Below, in pieces: positions 62,426-64,000 of a stretch of DNA of 64,000 bases. The notes below the pieces were generated by a model, which was not told where the DNA came from, made no database searches, and saw nothing but the letters and a program-made list of their open reading frames with translations. Origin of the DNA: Bog-473 sp963744935 (lineage in GTDB: Bacteria; Actinomycetota; Acidimicrobiia; Acidimicrobiales; RAAP-2); contig CAVUVM010000004.1 in the NCBI GenBank assembly GCA_963744935.1, positions 62,001 through 126,000 of the forward strand, given 5' to 3'. A program made the position numbers and the translations under genes. Numbering within the stretch: the first letter of the stretch is position 1; each line of letters starts with the position of its first letter.

Positions 62426-62818
62426 ATGCGCGACGTGCAACAGGCTCCCGGTCCATCCAGGTGGTCCGGGGTAGGTGCCATGGGTCAACCAGGTCGTGCC
62501 GTACTACCCATCGTCCCGGCAGCGAACGGCGCATGGCTCAGTAACCTCCATGGCGTGGGTCGGGACGACGTCCGGCGACTGCTTTGGCGCGAACGCCATC
62601 CGGTGACGGCGTCGGCCCTCGGGGCGGCGATTGCCTGCGCGATCGTCATCGTTTTGAACATCATCTGGTTCGGAAGTGGTTGGGGGCACGCGGCAATGGT
62701 TGCCGTCACCATTGGAATCGTCTTGGGCGGCATCAACTTCGTGACCTTGCGGCTCCGACGGACTGAACGAGCTGAGCAAGAATGGGTGGACGCCTGGTGG
62801 AAGGAGCGCAACGGCTAG
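62426..62818 (+). CDS. Small two-helix membrane protein
   Basis: The 130-residue product has a polar N-terminus, two membrane helices (ASALGAAIACAIVIVLNIIW and HAAMVAVTIGIVLGGINFVT) and a charged tail ending EWVDAWWKERNG. I do not recognise it. The start may instead be the ATG at 62480, which drops 18 residues. It is divergent from the DUF1003-like gene. Confidence 0.5.
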   Translation: MRDVQQAPGPSRWSGVGAMGQPGRAVLPIVPAANGAWLSNLHGVGRDDVRRLLWRERHPVTASALGAAIACAIVIVLNIIWFGSGWGHAAMVAVTIGIVLGGINFVTLRLRRTERAEQEWVDAWWKERNG

Positions 62819-62953
62819 CCCGGGTTATCCCGAGCTGAAGTGCCTGTCGGCTGCACACCAGCCCGGCGCTCGGGGTCACCCCTTAGCGATGAAAACGTGA
62901 ACCATTTGATCGTTAAGACGGTCATATCCTCCGAGCATCAGGAGGCGACGCCG

Positions 62954-63490
62954 ATGGACTGTCATTGGCTGCTGCGTGGGGCTGCCCTCGTGCTGTCCGT
63001 ACTCATCCTCATGGTCACCACGCTGATCGAGCCGGTCGCCGCCCAGGTCGTCCCTTCTGGTGGCGTCGTTGAGGTAACGGGCTACATGCGGCTCACCCTT
63101 GACCGCGGATCGCTCGGACCTGTGACCGTCGTCGTGAAGGGCAAGAAGGCAGCTGCGATCCGGTCTGCTCTGGGAGGACTTTCGGCCACGTCCTCCTTGC
63201 CGGACTGCATGGAGACCGTCGATGCCTTCACGATCAGCTTTCGGACGCGACAGGGTGGACGGCCGACATATGTGGCAACTGAGGACGATTGCCCTACCCC
63301 AGGCGTCGTGAGCATCAGCATCGTTGGGAAGACCACGCAGCACCTCAACCTCAAAGAGGACTGCGCGCTTCGAGCCGCCGTCATCGCTAGCTTGCCAAGA
63401 GGGCGAGCCGAAGGAACAACGCAAGATAAGCATCGCTGCTCGCTCTGGACCGCCCGGGATCGGCGAAGCGGGGCACTGTCCGAGTGGTGA
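62954..63490 (+). CDS. Secreted hypothetical protein
   Basis: The 178-residue product has a signal peptide (CHWLLRGAALVLSVLILMVT, cleavage near VAA-QV) and a beta-rich mature part with VVEVTGYMRLTLDRG and DAFTISFRTRQGGR. The third cysteine pair, DDCPTP and EDCALR, could form a disulfide. The ATG at 62954 is preceded by AGGAGG at eight bases, which makes it better than the upstream frame start at 62840. Its stop overlaps the start of the next gene. Confidence 0.6.
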   Translation: MDCHWLLRGAALVLSVLILMVTTLIEPVAAQVVPSGGVVEVTGYMRLTLDRGSLGPVTVVVKGKKAAAIRSALGGLSATSSLPDCMETVDAFTISFRTRQGGRPTYVATEDDCPTPGVVSISIVGKTTQHLNLKEDCALRAAVIASLPRGRAEGTTQDKHRCSLWTARDRRSGALSEW

Positions 63491-64000
63491 TTGCGAAGCG
63501 CAAGCGGTCCAAGCTTCCGGCTCAGGTCGGGTGCGGAGTCCTAGCCGGACCACTGTTCGTCGTTGCCTTCACGGCAATCGGGGCAACGCGGTCGGGCTAC
63601 GACTGGCGTCGACACACCGTGAGTTCGCTCGCGGACGGTGATCGAGGGTGGCCACAGCGGGCCAACTTCATTTTGACCGGCGTGCTCTACTCTTGTGCCG
63701 CCCGAGGGTTGAGCCGATGCTCCCCGCGGGCCTTATATTCCGGTGCAGTTCCGGCCCTGGTCGCAGCGGCGGGGATTGGTCTGATTGGTTCGGGAGTCTT
63801 TGTCACCGATCCAATGGGAGGATTCCCGCTCGTCGTTGGTAGTGAAGACGGGTCCGACGACGCTGCCCTGACCGACGCTGCGCGAACTCGGGAAGGCACG
63901 CTCCATAATGTCTGCGCAATCCCTATCTTCGCCGGAATACCCGTCGCCGAATTGGCTAGCGCAATTGTTGCTGCACGAAGAAGGGACTACATCTGGGCAA
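63487..64000 (+). CDS. DUF998-family membrane protein, cut by window end
   Basis: The frame stays open from the GTG at 63487 to the end of the window, at least 171 residues. It shows GVLAGPLFVVAFTAIGATRS, YDWRRHTVSSLADGDRGWPQ, RANFILTGVLYSC and GIGLIGSGVFVTDPMGGFPL, the order of the DUF998 family, a multi-pass membrane protein without known role. The start overlaps the upstream stop (GTGA). The 3' end lies beyond the window. Confidence 0.75.
   Translation, partial: MIAKRKRSKLPAQVGCGVLAGPLFVVAFTAIGATRSGYDWRRHTVSSLADGDRGWPQRANFILTGVLYSCAARGLSRCSPRALYSGAVPALVAAAGIGLIGSGVFVTDPMGGFPLVVGSEDGSDDAALTDAARTREGTLHNVCAIPIFAGIPVAELASAIVAARRRDYIWA

Noticed and set aside
1..64000. tRNA, rRNA, tmRNA, riboswitch
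   Set aside because: I looked for conserved tRNA arms, rRNA stretches and common riboswitch cores and saw none; a covariance-model scan would be decisive.

Overview
The window is high-GC DNA from an actinobacterium, most likely of the class Acidimicrobiia or a close relative. The reasons are a GC-rich third codon position, frequent GTG starts with GTGA overlaps, F420-type proteins (a deazaflavin nitroreductase homologue and an LLM-class enzyme), a mycobacterial-type biotin synthase helper gene, and two proteins built of the 42-residue GYWLVASDGG-type propeller repeat that is abundant in Acidimicrobiia. This taxonomic call is an inference from gene content; no rRNA or tRNA gene was seen.

Positions 1-31,300 are mostly compact, chromosome-like DNA. 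In order they hold: a zinc alcohol dehydrogenase cut by the window edge and a diiron ferritin-like protein; a minus-strand chain of five overlapping genes (5934 down to 2321) in which three neighbouring genes encode YbjQ-like proteins; a deazaflavin nitroreductase homologue; a secreted GH43-propeller fusion; a COG4315-type secreted protein; a plus-strand trio (VOC, carboxymuconolactone decarboxylase, RDHSWG protein); an AIM24 protein; a membrane protein and methyltransferase pair; and a long plus-strand run of DNA adenine methylase, PPK2, LLM enzyme, amidase, cupin and P450. Next come a divergent TetR/MFS pair around a perfect inverted repeat (the MFS gene has lost its middle), an acyl-CoA dehydrogenase, bioB with bsaP, and a GH4 glycosidase.

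Positions 31,300-64,000 are looser and accessory-like: many secreted or membrane proteins of unknown role, long gaps, gene remnants and insertion sequences. Two similar IS110-family elements (about 45,860-47,370 and 48,415-49,923) flank a metallo-hydrolase gene, and an orphan copy of the same IS end lies at 44,489. A third, unrelated IS110-family element lies around 57,880-59,345. A stress-envelope-like group (DUF1918, potassium channel, FUSC, DUF1269, DUF308) fills 51,344-55,060.

A striking property is the number of otherwise intact genes broken by one apparent base insertion or deletion (bioB, a methyltransferase, an alpha/beta hydrolase, a secreted protein, FUSC, DUF1269, a small membrane protein). 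Several lie at short homopolymers, so sequencing or assembly error is at least as likely as real gene decay. The best candidates for less-described biology are the coupled YbjQ-family operon, the diverged non-coding ends of the paired IS110 elements (possible bridge RNAs with different guides), and the small coupled genes at 30,887-31,233.
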